This document shows positions 1 through 11,512 of a DNA stretch of 64,000 bases, one piece after another. The stretch's first letter is position 1, and each line of letters opens with the position of its first letter. Both the position numbers and the translations under genes were made by a program. The notes under the pieces are model-generated. The model was not told the origin of the DNA. It saw only the letters and a list, made by a program, of their open reading frames with translations, and made no database searches. The DNA comes from Buxus sempervirens (lineage: Eukaryota; Streptophyta; Magnoliopsida; Buxales; Buxaceae), in contig OX387182.1 of the NCBI GenBank assembly GCA_947561395.2, forward strand, positions 41,967,949 to 42,031,948, given 5' to 3'.

Positions 1-97
1 CTCCACTATTTATATTATCCCCTACATTAATAAAATATTTCCATCAATTAAATTCCCAAAGATATTATATTATTTAAGGAAAATTCGGGGTTTTACA
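1..97 (-). repeat. Start of element A 3' LTR (continues beyond the window)
   Basis: The reverse complement begins TGTAAAACCCCGAATTTTCC directly after the polypurine tract. This is the same start as the LTRs of element C at 43941 and 51052. Only the first 97 bp lies in the window. Confidence 0.85.
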
Positions 98-114
98 TCC
101 TCCCCTCCTAAAAG
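98..114 (-). other. Polypurine tract of element A
   Basis: On the minus strand a purine run (AGGAGGGGAGGA) directly precedes the LTR start. This is the expected plus-strand DNA primer site of a gypsy element, and it matches the tract of element C at 51040-51051. Confidence 0.8.
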
Positions 115-2790
115 AAAATTTTCGTCCTCGAAATTTACCTGGTGATTCTGGAAATAGGTGAGGATACTTCCTCTACATCTCTGACTCCAACTCCCAAGTA
201 GCTTCCTCAACTATGTGATTTTGCCAAAGCACTTTCACAAGTAGAATCACCTTAGTACAAAGAACTTGCTCCTTCCTGTCTAAAATCTCAACTGGATGTT
301 CCTCATATGTCAAGTCCCCTCGCACTACCAGTGGTTCATGCTGAATGATATGAGTAGGGTCATGTACGTACTTCCTTAACATAGAAACATGGAATACGTC
401 ATGAACTCCTTCCAGCTGTGCAGGCAAAGCCAATTTGTATGCCACTGGTCCTACTGTACTTTTAATCTCAACTGGACCTATATATCTTGGTGCCAACTTG
501 CCTTTCTTTCCAAATCTCTTAATCCCACGAGATGGAGATATCTTCAGAAATACCGAATCACCAACCTTGAAATACAAATCTCTCCTCCTAGTATCTGCAT
601 ATCTCTTCTGACGACTCTGGGCTGTAAGCATATTCTGCCTAATCTAATTTATCTTCTCAATACTATCCTGTACAATCTGCGGCCTAATAAGTTGTCTTTC
701 TCCAACTTCCACTCAGCACACTGGGGATCTACACGCTCTGCCATAAAGCGCCTCAAATGGTGCCATCTAAATACTCGCTTGATAGCTATTATTATAGGCA
801 AACTCCACCAATGGTAGGTGCTGATTCCAACTGCCACCCCAATCCATAACACAACACCTCAGCATGTCTTCCAACGTCTGAATGGTACGCTCAGACTGTC
901 CATCTGTCTGAGGATGATAGTTGGTGTTGAAATTAAGCTTAGTTCCTAAGGCTGCCTGAAATGCAAGCCAAAAGCGTGCCGTGAATCGTGCATCTCTATC
1001 AGACACTATGGAAACTTGAACTCCATGAAGTCTCACTATCTCCTTGACATATAGTTCAGCCAAAGACTTCAACTGCTGCGTAGTGCTAATAGGCAAGAAA
1101 TGTGCTGACTTAGTCAGTCTATCCACAACAACCCAAATAGCATCTTCTTTCTCTGCTGTCAATGGTAACCCAGATACAAAATCCATGGTCACATGCTCCC
1201 ACTTCCATTCTGGAATAGGAAGTGACTGAAGTAAACTAGGCGGTTTCCAATGTTCAGCCTTCACTTGCTGGCATATCAAGCACTTTGCAACATACTCTGC
1301 AATTTCTCTCTTCATTCCTGAACACCAATAGATTTCTTTCAAATTCTTGTACATCTTTGTACTTCCTGGGTGAACTGCATACCTCGATCTATGACCCTCT
1401 GTCAATATTTTCTCCTTAATCTCCTCATCAGTTGGAACACAAATACGGCCTCTATATCTCAATAGCCCATCTCTATCTGAAAAGTCTACAGCTGCCTCAG
1501 ATCCTCTACTCATCATCTCCTTGGTTTGAATCAACTGTGGGTCAGTCAACTGTCTCTCCCGAATCAACTGAACCAAATCTGGCTCAATCTGAACACGGGC
1601 AACCCTGATCACTCCATCCTGTGGCATGCTAAACTCTCCCTGCCAATCTCTGACTGAATCCACCAATCTACACTGGCTCATAATAAAAGCTGCTAAAGTG
1701 GCTACTTGATCCTCAATTGCACTTTTTTTGCTCAAAGCATCGGCCACAACGTTTGCTTTACCAGGGTGGTATTGTAATGTAAACTTGAAATCCTTAAGCA
1801 GATCCATCCACCAACGCTACCTCATATTCAAGTTTCTCTGTGAAAACAGATACCTCAAGCTCTTATGATCAGAAAATATCTCAAACTCTACCCCATAAAG
1901 GTAATGCCCCCATAGCTTCAGTACGAAAACTATAGCTGCTAACTCTAGATCGTGAGTAGGGTAGTTCTTCTCATGCAGCCTCAACAATCTCGAAGCATAC
2001 GCTACAACTCTGCCCTGTTGCATCAAAACACATCCCAAGCCAATCCTAGAAGCATCACAATATACTGCAAATACCTAATCCATGGATGGCACAATCAAAA
2101 CTAGGGCCGTAGTCAACCTCTGCTTCAACTCCTGGAAACTCTGCTCACACTTCTCGTCCCATTGGAATTTCACTGCCTTCTTGGTTAGGTTCGACAAAGT
2201 TGTAGCTATACAAGAAAATCCTGTGATGAATCTCCTATAGTAACCTGCCATACCAAGGAAACTCCTGACCTTTGTCACTATAGTGAGTCTAGGTCATTCT
2301 GCCACTGCCTTAACCTTCTCAAGGTCCACAGATATACCTTCACCTGAGATAACATGACCTAAAAATGAAATATGTCTCAGTCAAAACTGACACTTGCTGA
2401 ATTTCCCATACAGCCTGTGGTCTCTCAAGGTGTGCAATACTGCTTTCAAATGCCCAACATGTGCCTCTCGGTTCTTAGAATATATTAGGATGTCATCAAT
2501 GAACACCACTACAAAATTGTCCAAGTATGCATGAAAAATCCTGTTCATGAGGTCCATGAAAACAGCTAGGGCATTGGTCAGCCCAAACGGCATAACCAAG
2601 AAGTCATAATGCCCATAGCGTGTACAAAAAGCCGTCTTCTCTATGTCCTCCTCTGCCACTCTCAACTGATGGTAGCCTGACCTCAAAACCAAGATGCACC
2701 TCCTAACTGGTCAAACAGGTCATCAATCCTAGGCAACGGATACTTGTTCTTCACTGTTACTTGATTCAGTTGCCTATAATCAATACACAT

Positions 2791-3815
2791 TGTAAGCGTG
2801 ACAACTCACACTCCTTTTTATGGCAAATGTTTGACAAATTATGTCTTCTAATGAAGCTTCAAGATGTGCAGATTAAACAATGAAAATTCAGTGAATTGAG
2901 TAAAGAAGAAGAAGTTGATGCCACCACACTGCTACCACGCCGCTGCCACCTCGCTGGCAGCGCATAAGGGAATTAGTGTTTTGAAAGAAAGGTCCGTGCA
3001 CATGCCGCTTACTCTCCCGCTAGCAGCACGCTTTTAACTGATTCAACTTACTCTGAGCGGGACTTGAGTTCGCTTCCAGCCGTCTACATCGATCGCTTCA
3101 CGACGCCACCAGCACTCGACGCGATCTGAGTTTTTATTCTTTAAATAGACGTGTTGTAATTTTTAATTGTGACTTTTTCTTTGGATCATTTTGATTTCGA
3201 ATCTTGAGGTAGTTGAGATTCGATCAAATCTTCTTTAGAGAGTCGACAACCGAGTGAGGGGGAGATCTGAGATAGATCACCTGGAATTGAAGATAGAGGA
3301 TTCTTCTTCAATTCGGAACTTCATCTGATCGTGTGATCACCTGGACTGGTGATCGGCCTTGATTGATGCGTAGGTGGATTCCTACTGCATTGGATCGTCT
3401 CAGTGGATTCTGAGGGGATTGCTGCGATCTGGATTGATCGTGTTCTGCAGCTTGTGGATTCAAGCTGTGTTGCAGTTCGTGGATTCGAACTGTGGATCAC
3501 TGGTAAGTGATTGTCTGCGATCTGGACTGATCGTGTTCTGCAGCTTGTGGATTCAAGCTGTGTTGCAGTTCGTGGATTCGAACTATGGATTGCTGTTGAG
3601 TGAGTCAAATTGTAAAGGTTAAGTATGTACTCCTTTGTAATTGTCTTTTCATTCAATAGTGGATTTCGAAGGGTTAGTCGCCTCATATAGACTCGAGGTT
3701 TTTCCTGGATCTGGATCCAGGTTTCCTCGTATAATTCTCTGTGTATTGTTTCCGCATTGTTCAATTCTGAATTGTTATAGATCGTGGACCTATAGAGTAG
3801 TCCTCTACTCTTTCA
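2791..3815 (+). mobile_element. Solo LTR, probably Ty1/copia, inserted in element A pol
   Basis: This 1025-bp block starts TGTAAGCG and ends TTTCA. It is flanked by the perfect 5-bp TSD CACAT (2786-2790 and 3816-3820), and it splits the reverse transcriptase region of element A. There are no coding motifs, so it is a solo LTR left by LTR-LTR recombination. Copia assignment and plus orientation are inferred from the general look of the right part (a polyadenylation-like, T-rich end) and are not certain. It contains a 76-bp tandem duplication (3422-3590). Confidence 0.8.
3422..3590. repeat. Two 76-bp near-identical direct repeats inside the solo LTR
   Basis: Units at 3422-3497 and 3515-3590 (period 93) differ at only two or three positions. 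They share CTGCGATCTGGA and CAGCTTGTGGATTCAAGCTG. This looks like a recent slippage or unequal-exchange duplication within the LTR. Confidence 0.85.
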
Positions 3816-4261
3816 CACATCCTCATACTACCATCCTTCTTTTGCACAAACAAAACTGGTGTGCCCCATAGCGACACACTCGGCCTAATGAATCCCTTCT
3901 CCTGAAGCTCATCTAGCTGCTTCTTCAGTTCCTCTTGTTATAGTTTCGCAAGCCGATAGGGTGGCTTCGAAACTGGAGCCGTACCAGGCATCAACTGGAT
4001 CCTGAACTCTACTCCTAGAGCAGGTGGTATTCCAGGTAATTCCTCTGGAAACACATCTGCAAACTCTTGAACTACAGGTACATCGGAGATGACAAGGGTG
4101 TCACTCCTAAGCTCCTATGCTACCACAGATGCTACCAGAACAATCCGCGACTTCAACCCTTCACATTTGAAACAATGAGTGGTTTGATCTGGCACTCTAA
4201 CTATCACCCTAACTATCACCGTCCCCGCATAGCAATCCAACATCACATGATGTTTACATAA

Positions 4262-5780
4262 CTAGTCCATCCCCAATATCACATCGAATCCTCCAATATC
4301 TAAGGCAATCAAATCACCAGACAACTCCAGTCTACCCAATCTAATCATGCAGTCTCTATACATATATTCCACTCTAGTAGACTCTCGCAAAGGTGTGTGT
4401 ACATACAATGCATTATCTAAATCCGTGGGTGACAATCTAATCCGTCGTGCACAAATAGGCGATATAAATGAATGTGAAGCACCAGAATCAAACAAAACAC
4501 ATGCTGATCTACCACAAATAAAAATAATACCTCCGATCAGCTCAGGTGTCTCATGATCAGCCTCGATCTCCTCCACACGCTCAGGCTCATACTCCTCATG
4601 TGCCTCCACTGCATACACCCTCGCTGGTTGCGGCTGCTGAGCAGGTACTGCCTACCTCTAACCTCCTCTCTGAACTGATCCCCTGCCCTGGGACCTCTGT
4701 CCTACTAGCGCCCTCTGAGCTGGTTGCTAAAACTGTGGCCTCTGTGGGAAAGCAGGCGCAGGCTCTGTCTGTGGTAAAGTTGGTCGTGGCACTGCTAACG
4801 ACTAATAGCTCGGAGAGAAACGACAGTCAGTGATCCTATGACTCGCCTTTCCACATCTGTAACAGGTGCCCGGTGCTGCGACATACGGACCCGGTACATG
4901 ATACCTGCCACAAGTGGCACATCCCCTCTGAGCTGGTCTATACATCTTACCTCTTGGAGACTCTGCCCTAGTCGAGTCTCTGGGCCTCTTGTTCCCACTA
5001 AGGAAACCTCTCTGATCTGCAGGCCTCATAGGTGGTCTAGCCCTGCTCTGGCTCACTCTGGCCTCTATATCATTCTCAGCCCTGGTGGCTCGACGTATCA
5101 CGTCCTTCAGTTCTGTGCATAAAAGTACCATCAACATGCTCTTAATCTCAGGCTTTAGACCCCACTCAAAATGTGAAGTTAGCCTCCTCTCATCCTGTGT
5201 CATATGGGGTGCAAAACGAGATAGGGCTGCAAATCTAGCCTCATACTGGGCCACTGTCTGGCTCCCCTGGGTAATCTCCATGAATTCCCGCTCCTTCTTG
5301 AGTCGGACCTCCTCAGAAAAATACTGGTCGTAGAATACCTCTCAGAATCTATCCCAAGTCATATAAGTAGCCTGAGGGTCCTGCCTCTTCCTAGTTGTCC
5401 ACCAGTGAACTACCTCACATGGCCTCGAAGATCCACTCCACTTGCATCAGCCATCGCTCTACCTCCATCGGATCTGGTTGTCCACTGAAAATAGGTGGAT
5501 CCAACTTCTTGAACAGCTCTAGATCCTTGGCCGTCTGTATCTCTCTCTCATGTATAGGCGCATCCCCGTGACCATTGCCACCATTTCCACCATTGCCACC
5601 ATTTCCATGCTGGCTCAATCTCTCCTCCCTTTCCTTGGCAAGAAGCTCTGCCAAGCTACTAACAACAGCCCACACGTCACCCCCTGGAGGTGGTGGAGGT
5701 AATGGAACATCCTGCTGCCGCTCCTCAACCTCAGCTCTCTCTACAGTATCAGCTCGAGCACGTCTCCCTCTACTAGCCAT
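4262..5780 (-). pseudogene. Element A gag and protease remains
   Basis: The gag start is recognisable at about 5780 (MASRGRRARADTVER, then a proline run and a glycine-asparagine repeat GNGGNGGNGG). The capsid-like middle follows, then a CCHC zinc knuckle (CYRCGKASHRITDC, about 4830-4870). The retropepsin block CVLFDSGASHSFIS lies at about 4480-4520. This is the same architecture as in element C. The stretch is a fossil with several breaks. Confidence 0.86.
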
Positions 5781-5890
5781 CTACAAAATACAAATTTCAC
5801 TTGTTAGAATCCAATAATTCTAGGGGTTATATCTAGCGTACTTACAATCCCATTCCCCTAAGGCTGGCTATTTATGGTTAGGACCATTTG

Positions 5891-5902
5891 CTCTAATACC
5901 AT
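5891..5902 (-). other. Primer-binding site of element A
   Basis: Minus-strand TGGTATTAGAGC lies four bases inside the LTR end. It resembles the initiator-Met tRNA-complementary site TGGTATCAGAGC that element C carries in intact form. Confidence 0.7.
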
Positions 5903-6112
5903 CTCTGTAACGCCCCGAACCCGGGTCAATGCAAAAACCAACATCCGACCCAAACTCAGTTCGCTACTGTAACAACCCGAATTCAGTCCATCAACCAAAT
6001 CCAAGATGTTACTGGCCCATATCAAATAAACATTAAGAATATACCAGACTAAAGAAATAAATGATCCATTCATTAATTAACTATCAGAGTACAGAACATG
6101 TATGTGCAGAAG

Positions 6113-8398
6113 TGTAAAACCCCGATATTTTCTAAGAATTATTTTTATTTATTATTTATGTGGACAAATAAACTTAAGGAGCTGTGTGTATATGTAGGAA
6201 TTTCGGTGGGCGAGCACACACCAAATCAAGGGTTTTCAAAAGTTCGTCGAGTGGCAAGGTAATTATGGAAGGTATAAATACTTAAGGAAAATTAGGTTTG
6301 TGGGTTTTTGGAATACTCGTATACCTTTGCTGAAGTCGATTGCGGCGATTGATTTAGATTTTGGGAGAGAAGAAGAACTGTTAGTTTTCCTCCTGCCGAT
6401 CTGTGTGTTCGAATCAAGTTTTTGAAAAGAGTTTTACTCTTGCGAACAGAGGATCAACCGGGTGTCGATAGCAAGCAGACGACCGACTATTGGCGACTGT
6501 TGGCGATCGATTGAGGGTTTTCAGATTCAAGCAGTTGCTGTTGCAAGGATTTAAGCGTGCAAGAGGTGAGTAGCATCGTTTTAAAAATAGGTTTTGGATT
6601 TGATTCATGAGTTTGGTCTTGATGCATATGTTTTCTGGAAAAAACAGTTCGAGCGTAAGTTTTTTTAGGATTGTTAGAGATAAATATAAAGGTGTTTAGA
6701 ATAATTTCAAAACTTGTTTAAACATCTTCTGGGGATAGTAGGAGACTAAGAAAATTGTTACAGACAGAAAAATTACAGTCAGTCGTGGAGATCTTGAATT
6801 AACAGAGACTTGAATATCGGAGGTAGCATCCGCCGGGTTGGCGCCTACCTAGCGCCAACTGGTTTGAGTCGGCGCAAGACCGAATTTTCTTACCGCCGAG
6901 CTCGCGCTCATCGCGCGCCTATCTCGCACCGAGCGGATTTCCTTAACGCCAAGCTCACGCTTATCTCGCGCCTAGTCTATTTTAGGTAAGCGCGACATGT
7001 AGTTTAACTATTGACTTATCGCTGACCTCGCGCCAAGCGCCAGAGGTCAGCGCAAGTCCCAAATCTTTGCTGAAATGTGAGATTTGACCAATCAAGCTAG
7101 ATTTTAGTACTTTGAGGGTTCAAACACTTAGCCAATGACTTGTTTAGAATTTTAGAAATACTGTTACCTGTTCAGTTACTCTGAGAATATTAAGTGGAAT
7201 TTCTAGAAATTCTTAGGAGCATCCAAGGTGAATTTTAGGGCTATCGGTAGGTGATGTTATTGTTCCTAACACTAGGAGTTCCTGATTTAGTTTCCCTTTG
7301 TTTATACACTGTACTTAAATGAGAATTTATTTAATCGGGTTTTACTTGATTGCAAGTTCTGAAATGTAATGTAAAGATTTCTCTTGGTGTGAGTAAATGG
7401 GTTTTATTACCAATGGTCATGTGTTGTGAATTTTGAGTAAATACTGAAGGTACATGAGGTACTGTTCTGGTCCAGAGGGACATCTGGTGAGCTGTGTTGA
7501 GTTATACATGATGTTGAATGTATTGTTTTATTGTGATGTCAGAGTTGAGATTTTACGATGGTTTGCTGTTTTGGTTTAGCTTGTCTTGGATCCATGCTTA
7601 AGCTTAGTAATGTAATGTTATTGTTGGTTGTTGTAATTGCATGGCATTGTGTGTTGTCACGACCAGTGTAGAGCAGCCAGAAACCTTGAGTAGGCCTAGT
7701 TGTCAATGCCGAAACCCGGGGAGTAGGCCAGCATTGGATGACGAAACCCTGAGTAGGCCGTCATTTCAGAGTTTCCGAAACCCTGAGTAGGCCGAAACTG
7801 TGTACATGGAGGTGTTGAGTGTCTACTTGGCATGTTTAATTTATCAACTTAACAATAGTCATGACATTGACCAATCGATGTGTTGTCAGTATTGAATTGA
7901 AATGTGATTGGAAACAATTATTGGTTTTGGTTTTAAACTTGGAGATTGTATTGGTTGCTTAATCATACTGGTTATTTATCGATGCATAATTTGAACTGTG
8001 TTAACTATTTTCTGCATGCATATGCTACTCGCTGAGATATTCGTATCTCATTTTTTTGTTTTTGTTTTTCAGATACTCGAGGTGAGGCGACTACTGGGGT
8101 AGATCCGACTGAGACATATAAGGAGGAAGATTACTATTACATTCCTTAGACCTATAGGTTATTTTGATTGAACTTTTGAATTAATTGAATTTTTGAGGTG
8201 TAATAAAATACACTGAGGTTGAACCATTTGATCTTAGCTAAGTTTGAATATTGAATTCTTAGATAAAATATGATTGTGCACTCTGATATGGTTTAGTTTA
8301 GCTGATTATCCAGGGATCACAAATGATTAAGATCCTTACCTAACACTCCGTGAGATGTGTTATATCTTTATTGAACAACACGGATCCGGGGCGTTACA
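6113..8398 (+). mobile_element. Solo LTR of a second gypsy-like family, inserted in element A 5' LTR
   Basis: The 2286-bp block begins TGTAAAACCCCGATATTTTC and ends GATCCGGGGCGTTACA. The flanks AGAAG (6108-6112) and GGAAG (8399-8403) are a TSD with one mismatch. A TATA-like TATAAATA lies at 6273-6280, about 160 bp into the LTR. A GC-rich block of GCGCC-type repeats lies at about 6830-7060, and a stem-loop array at about 7675-7800. It is related to the solo LTR 53833-57041. No coding sequence. Confidence 0.85.
7675..7800 (+). repeat. Array of four stem-loops with the shared core GAAACCCTGAGTAGGCC
   Basis: The core GAAACC(C/T)..GAGTAGGCC occurs four times in about 115 bp. Three copies are framed by different complementary arms: CAATGC/GCATTG (7704-7709 with 7731-7736), ATGACG/CGTCAT (7738-7743 with 7759-7764) and GTTTC/GAAAC (7771-7775 with 7794-7798). 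The array is downstream of the LTR TATA box, so it would be in the transcribed leader. Confidence 0.8.
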
Positions 8399-10193
8399 GG
8401 AAGTATGGTCTAAAATCCTCAAGGAAACTAATATAGTTAACCATCAAAATCAATATTAAAGTCTAGTAAAATAAAAGGGGTCACTAATCTTTCAACTCTC
8501 TAATACATCAAATCAAAATGAATAATAATCTGATAAAAAATAACTAAATCTATATCAATCCACAACCTCAAACAATATCCGAATAATAGTACTCCTCTGG
8601 CAAATAATCAGCTAGCTCTCCCTGGAAATCACTGCAATGATCCCCATCTCGCGTATCAGCTAAAAAATGAAATAAAGGTAGGGTAAGATACGAATATCCC
8701 AGTAGGTAACACATGCATGTTTAAACAGTTAATATAACTAAAATAATAGTTCATACACGATTAAGCAATCTTGACTAAACAGACTCGTATAATCATTCGT
8801 ATCGATCATGAATACAAAACAGTATAATAAACAGTTCTAATTATAAGTTTCAGCAAGTTCTATTATAGGAATCCAATATCAGAAATCAATAGCATAATCC
8901 ATACGTTACAAGGATGCACTAAACAGTCACATCCAACCTACCAATTACATGCCTCCAGCATGTATACAATAATAACATGTTCCTGTGATTTTAGTGTCAT
9001 TGTAGGACTCACAAAGATAGATAAACCTTTTGAGATGATTCTCGACCAATCACTATACCATCGTGCGGCTTAGGTGCAGTGCTACTAATGATACTCAAGC
9101 CCCATGCAGCGCAGCTTAGACAAGAGCCGTAGTCACTGACTTATTGCACACATACCCATCAAAATTGGCATGTAGCACCAGCATGTAGCACCAGAATCAA
9201 TACATGGAGATGGTCGCTTATCCACATGTACAAGGAATCACCAGCGACTCACCGGGGTGTCCCTCCAGACATAGGACCTTCCCAAACAAACCAACTTGCA
9301 AAGGAAGCGCGTTCGCACAAGGGAGAAACTCAACCCAAATGAAATATCCCTTAGCTATCTAGCCACAACTATGGATCCATAACCAGCTATGCCCACTAGA
9401 CTCCAAATATCCCTAAAGTCTAACAATTCTATAAGGGTTGGTGCCTAGCGGCATATAAAGAGTAAATCTGGCATTTCCTTCAATATTCAGGTTAACTGAG
9501 TTGAATTTATGATCTGAATTTTCTTTATGTATTTATCTGATTTATAGTGTAATTTAGAAAGGTTCTGGTAATCAAATAATAGGTCAAATCTTCCAAGTAC
9601 TAGATTTCACAGTTTCATACAAAGTTTGGCAACTAGTGTCCTAAATATCTCCCTAATTTATTTTTCTATAAAATAGGAAATTTGATAAATTTTTTTGGTC
9701 TTAAAACATCTTAATTAATCATTAAAATTGACTAAAAATAGTTTGGAATTGAATCAAGGTTTGAAATTACGAAATTCTGCATTTTCTGCACAGAGCGCCT
9801 AGGATCGCCCCAGCAATCTAAGGTAAACGGTAGTTCATTTTATGTTGCCGACGATAAGTCGTCTCGCGATCTCGGGCTGTAAAACCCTGAATTTTCCTTA
9901 AATAATAAATTAAATTAATAAATAATATTACTGAGATTTATAATTGATAGATATAATTTATTATTGTAGGGGATGATCTAATTAGTGGAGATCCAGAATT
10001 GGACGCAGATCTGACCGTGCGATCATGAGATATCGAAGTATGTATTCTGATTGGGCGTGTGTATGGAGTTTGGTGTATGTGAGATACATGGGATAAGTGA
10101 GTATAAGTATTAGTTTAATAACCTAAATTTATACTTCGTATTCTCGCTCGTATTGAATAGCCGCAAGCGATAGCCTTGAGCGAACGAGCAACC

Positions 10194-10214
10194 GAAGAAG
10201 AAGAAGAAGAAGAG
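10194..10214. repeat. (GAA)n microsatellite
   Basis: Six to seven GAA units in the LTR leader. Purine-rich GAA/GGA tracts recur at the equivalent place in the related LTRs (for example about 25410-25440 and 60057-60080). Confidence 0.8.
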
Positions 10215-10422
10215 GGAGAAGAAAAGCTTGGGTTTTTGAGTTCTTCGTCGTCCAGAGTGTTGCTGGGTGACAGAGAATCATTGTTGAAAGAAGAGAGGAA
10301 GAGGAACATTCGTTCAAGAGGTAGGTGACATCGTTTTCCTTCGTTTTTGGCTTTACATGTGATTAATCGACAAAAGTATGTTTTTATGATATATAATGAT
10401 GTATATATGTTGATAATCATGT

Positions 10423-10449
10423 TATATATATATATATATATATATATAT
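10423..10449. repeat. (TA)n microsatellite
   Basis: An uninterrupted run of about 13 TA units. Confidence 0.95.
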
Positions 10450-11257
10450 GTTAGAATGAGTTTAGACGAGAAAAATCATGTTTTGTAATTGATTCTGATT
10501 GTTTTCTAACCACCGCCGACCTCGACTGTGCTCGGCGATCGTCGGCGATCTTAGGCGCTTGTATTAAATTTCAGACCGCCGTAGACTGCTTGAAGACGTA
10601 TCGTCGGTGTTCGATTTTGAACTACCGCCGACCACAGACCGCCGGGGCGATCCTGAGCGATCCTAGGCGCTCTGTTCAGATTTTGCAGATTTTCATAATT
10701 TTACACCCTGATTCAATTCCAAATATTTTTAGACAATTTTAATGATTAAATAAGATGTTTTAAGACCAAAATAAACTATCTAATTCCCTGTTTTACAGAA
10801 AAATAAATTAGGAAGGTATTTAGGACATTAGTTGCCAAACTTTGAAAGAAATGGAGAAACCTAGTTTTTGGAAAACCTAACTTGGAACAGTGAAAGACTT
10901 GGCCCTTCTCTCCTTCCTTCTTCTTCTTCCTCAGTCGTTCTCGGTTGTTTCTTTCTTGCGACTGTCGAATACGAACGAGTATTCCAAAACGTATAAGGTT
11001 ATGGTAATAAACAAGTATTTATATCTCTTTGATCCCACGTAGCCCACCTACAAGTTTTCCTATGTACACTGCCCAATCAGAACACAACAACTTAAAATAC
11101 GAATCATACCTTGATAACTCATGATTGGACGATCGGATCTGTGTCCAACTCTGGATCTCCATTATTTATATTATCCCCTATATTAATAAAATATTTCCAT
11201 CAATTAAAATTCCCAAAGATATTATTTATTAATTTAAGGAAATTTTGGAGTTTTACA

Positions 11258-11512
11258 TATTGCTCGCCATTGAAGGAAAAGGAGAAAGGAAAGACAATAG
11301 TCGAAAGAGACAAGGAAAATAAAAATCGGCTACGGTATTTTATAAGTAGGCCGGAAGACGAAGCCCAAAAGGTCTTATCATGTCGATCGTGGAAATGTGG
11401 CGAAATGATGGCAGATCTTTCGTATCAAGCAATGGACAAAAGAAATTTCGAAAAAACCAAAAATACTTACGCATTACACCGACCGATGACGGTGTAATAA
11501 GTAGGGGGGCAA
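11258..11512 (+). mobile_element. Possible 3' internal remnant of a Tat-like gypsy element
   Basis: This is unique sequence between element A and the LTR-like block at 11513. It ends in the purine tract AAGTAGGGGGG (about 11499-11509), as expected just upstream of a 3' LTR. A short open stretch covers 11380-11500 but matches nothing I recognise. The assignment rests on the adjacent LTR-like block. Confidence 0.35.

Larger units (their letters stand above)
140..4000 (-). pseudogene. Element A pol remains: reverse transcriptase, RNase H, integrase, chromodomain-like tail
   Basis: Recognisable blocks on the minus strand, from right to left, are: reverse transcriptase (about 2080-2790, with its 5' part at about 3820-4000 on the far side of a solo LTR), including the [14 protein letters not shown] catalytic block; RNase H (about 1800-2060, with [13 protein letters not shown]); integrase zinc-binding and core (about 750-1450, with [11 protein letters not shown] and [11 protein letters not shown]); and a C-terminal region (about 170-640, with KGKLAPRYIGP and DVFHVSMLRKYV). 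The best match in the window is the plus-strand element C, which differs at many positions. Non-functional fossil. Confidence 0.88.
9878..10881 (+). mobile_element. Truncated Tekay-like LTR piece in opposite orientation inside element A LTR
   Basis: The piece starts TGTAAAACCCTGAATTTTCC and follows the first kilobase of the element C LTR, through the GC-rich block (10510-10680) and the TTAGGACATTAGTTGCC segment. It then stops without an LTR end, and minus-orientation LTR resumes. No TSD can be recognised. It is probably an insertion that lost its 3' part together with adjacent host LTR. Its last 300 bp is complementary to 9582-9877. Confidence 0.7.
1..11257 (-). mobile_element. Element A: decayed Ty3/gypsy chromovirus, Tekay/Del-like, cut at the left window edge
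   Basis: Read on the minus strand the parts come in gypsy order: 5' LTR (right), primer-binding site, gag with zinc knuckle, protease, reverse transcriptase, RNase H, integrase and a C-terminal chromodomain-like stretch, polypurine tract, and the first 97 bp of the 3' LTR. The order and the integrase tail (an ATWE...YPNLF-type ending, better seen in element C) fit the Tekay/Del chromoviruses. The coding region is broken in many places, on the order of ten. The 97 bp of 3' LTR differs from the matching part of the 5' LTR by roughly 10%, which suggests an age of several million years. Three later insertions lie inside it. The left TSD is outside the window; 11258 onward is flanking DNA. Confidence 0.88.
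5907..11257 (-). repeat. Element A 5' LTR, in pieces
   Basis: The LTR end (5907, TGTAACGCCCCGAACCC on the plus strand) and LTR start (11257) enclose three LTR pieces: 5907-6112, 8404-9877 and about 10882-11257. The pieces sum to about 2.06 kb, against 2.3 kb for the LTRs of element C. They are separated by a solo LTR and by an inverted LTR fragment. The middle piece shares with C the block around ATGGATCCATA and the TTAGGACATTAGTTGCC region, in reverse. Confidence 0.78.
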
